From Clostridiales bacterium (GTDB taxonomy: Bacteria > Bacillota > Clostridia > Christensenellales > Aristaeellaceae), in the NCBI GenBank assembly GCA_015056145.1, contig SVGY01000015.1, positions 1 through 60,238 of the forward strand: a DNA stretch of 60,238 nt, written 5' to 3'. The notes beneath the pieces were generated by a model that did not search any database, was not told the DNA's origin, and saw only the letters and a program-made list of their open reading frames with translations. The translations under genes and the position numbers were made by a program. The first letter of the stretch is position 1, and each line of letters begins with the position of its first letter. Shown here piece after piece: positions 59,989 through 60,238 of the stretch.

Positions 59989-60238
59989 TTGAATTTACAG
60001 AGAATGATTGCGTTGTTTATGGAGTACTGCAGGAGCAAGCAATTAAGGCCAAAGACGATGGCTTCCTATGAGCAGACATTGAAGCTATTCGCCCGTTGGG
60101 TGTGGGAGAGGTATGATATTGAGAATGCTGATGAGGTCAAAGAGCCGCACATCAGGTCATATATCATTGATTTGCAAAGCAGAGGCAAATATACCTTCTG
60201 CGCAGACGAACGCTCCACGGAACAGAACCATCCCGCCA
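59989..60238 (+). CDS. Tyrosine recombinase/integrase, N-terminal part
   Basis: Open from TTG 59989 to the window edge (83 codons), so the protein is cut. The sequence FMEYCRSKQLRPKTMASYEQ followed by TLKLFARWVWERYDIENADE and IRSYIIDLQSRGKY is the SAM-like N-terminal domain of phage-type integrases, the region that binds core DNA sites. The catalytic domain lies outside. The start could also be ATG 60004 or 60034. It lies 187 bases after spo0A. Confidence 0.8.
   Translation, partial: MNLQRMIALFMEYCRSKQLRPKTMASYEQTLKLFARWVWERYDIENADEVKEPHIRSYIIDLQSRGKYTFCADERSTEQNHPA

Noticed and set aside
1..60238. tRNA or rRNA genes
   Set aside because: I looked for CCA-ending cloverleafs and conserved rRNA segments in the intergenic regions and saw none; a covariance scan was not possible.

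Overview
This window comes from a spore-forming, low-GC-lineage (Bacillota) bacterium of the class Clostridia, probably an animal-gut commensal. The evidence is spo0A (59041-59802), a gerA-type germinant receptor operon behind a sigma-G-like promoter (8050-9549 and following), a SAM-I riboswitch in front of metK, the uppS-cdsA-dxr-rseP block, whiA-crh, and several large secreted repeat proteins. Genus cannot be fixed from the sequence alone. Most coding DNA looks GC-rich, while 1-4440 and 28490-30190 look visibly less so and may be accessory; no base counts were computed.

Layout. 1-4440: the tail of an unidentified gene, small membrane proteins, and an OmpR-type two-component system with a linked membrane protein. 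4440-4830: hairpins and copy A of a dispersed element. 4829-9549 (minus): a surface protein, then gerAC-gerAB-gerAA. 9752-11550: a WG-repeat secreted protein and a frameshifted XRE regulator. 11551-13010: metK with its riboswitch. 13081-13950: an array of about 225-bp hairpin-rich repeats. 13979-20281: a 2100-residue surface protein. 20480-24942: Nudix hydrolase, acetyltransferase, TPR lipoprotein, thymidine kinase, membrane protein, MazF toxin, YitT protein. 24966-25705: a second hairpin array. 25751-30186: secreted protein, zinc-ribbon/RCC1-like membrane protein, and a CPBP protease-SdpI-SdpR operon. 30358-30784: element copies B and C. 30879-35002: the isoprenoid/phospholipid/site-2-protease block. 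35100-38619: two unknown genes and class II aldolase. 38693-42912: BspA-type leucine-rich surface protein, lipid kinase, Lgt-like enzyme, small membrane protein. 43365-47310: methyltransferase, crh-whiA, ABC exporter, element copy D. 47622-53951: diguanylate cyclase, MFS transporter, oligoendopeptidase F with a GntR regulator, XRE/zinc-ribbon regulator. 54211-59802: a hybrid GGDEF-REC-GGDEF-EAL protein and spo0A. 59903-60238: an inverted repeat abutting the start of a tyrosine recombinase cut by the window end.

The most unusual signals are non-coding. One is a structured element of about 166 bp present four times; three copies are flanked on both sides by duplicates of a local hairpin that looks like the intrinsic terminator of the neighbouring gene, and the fourth is truncated but still abuts a terminator. 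The other is a family of modular hairpin arrays in 3' intergenic regions. Both look like repeats that settle at transcription termini. Other points worth attention are a near-consensus sigma-G promoter on gerA, a GerAC lacking its C-terminal half, an HPr-like protein with no phospho-histidine, two broken small genes, a giant MucBP/SH3-repeat protein with a cytoplasmic tail, and a recombinase preceded by an inverted repeat.
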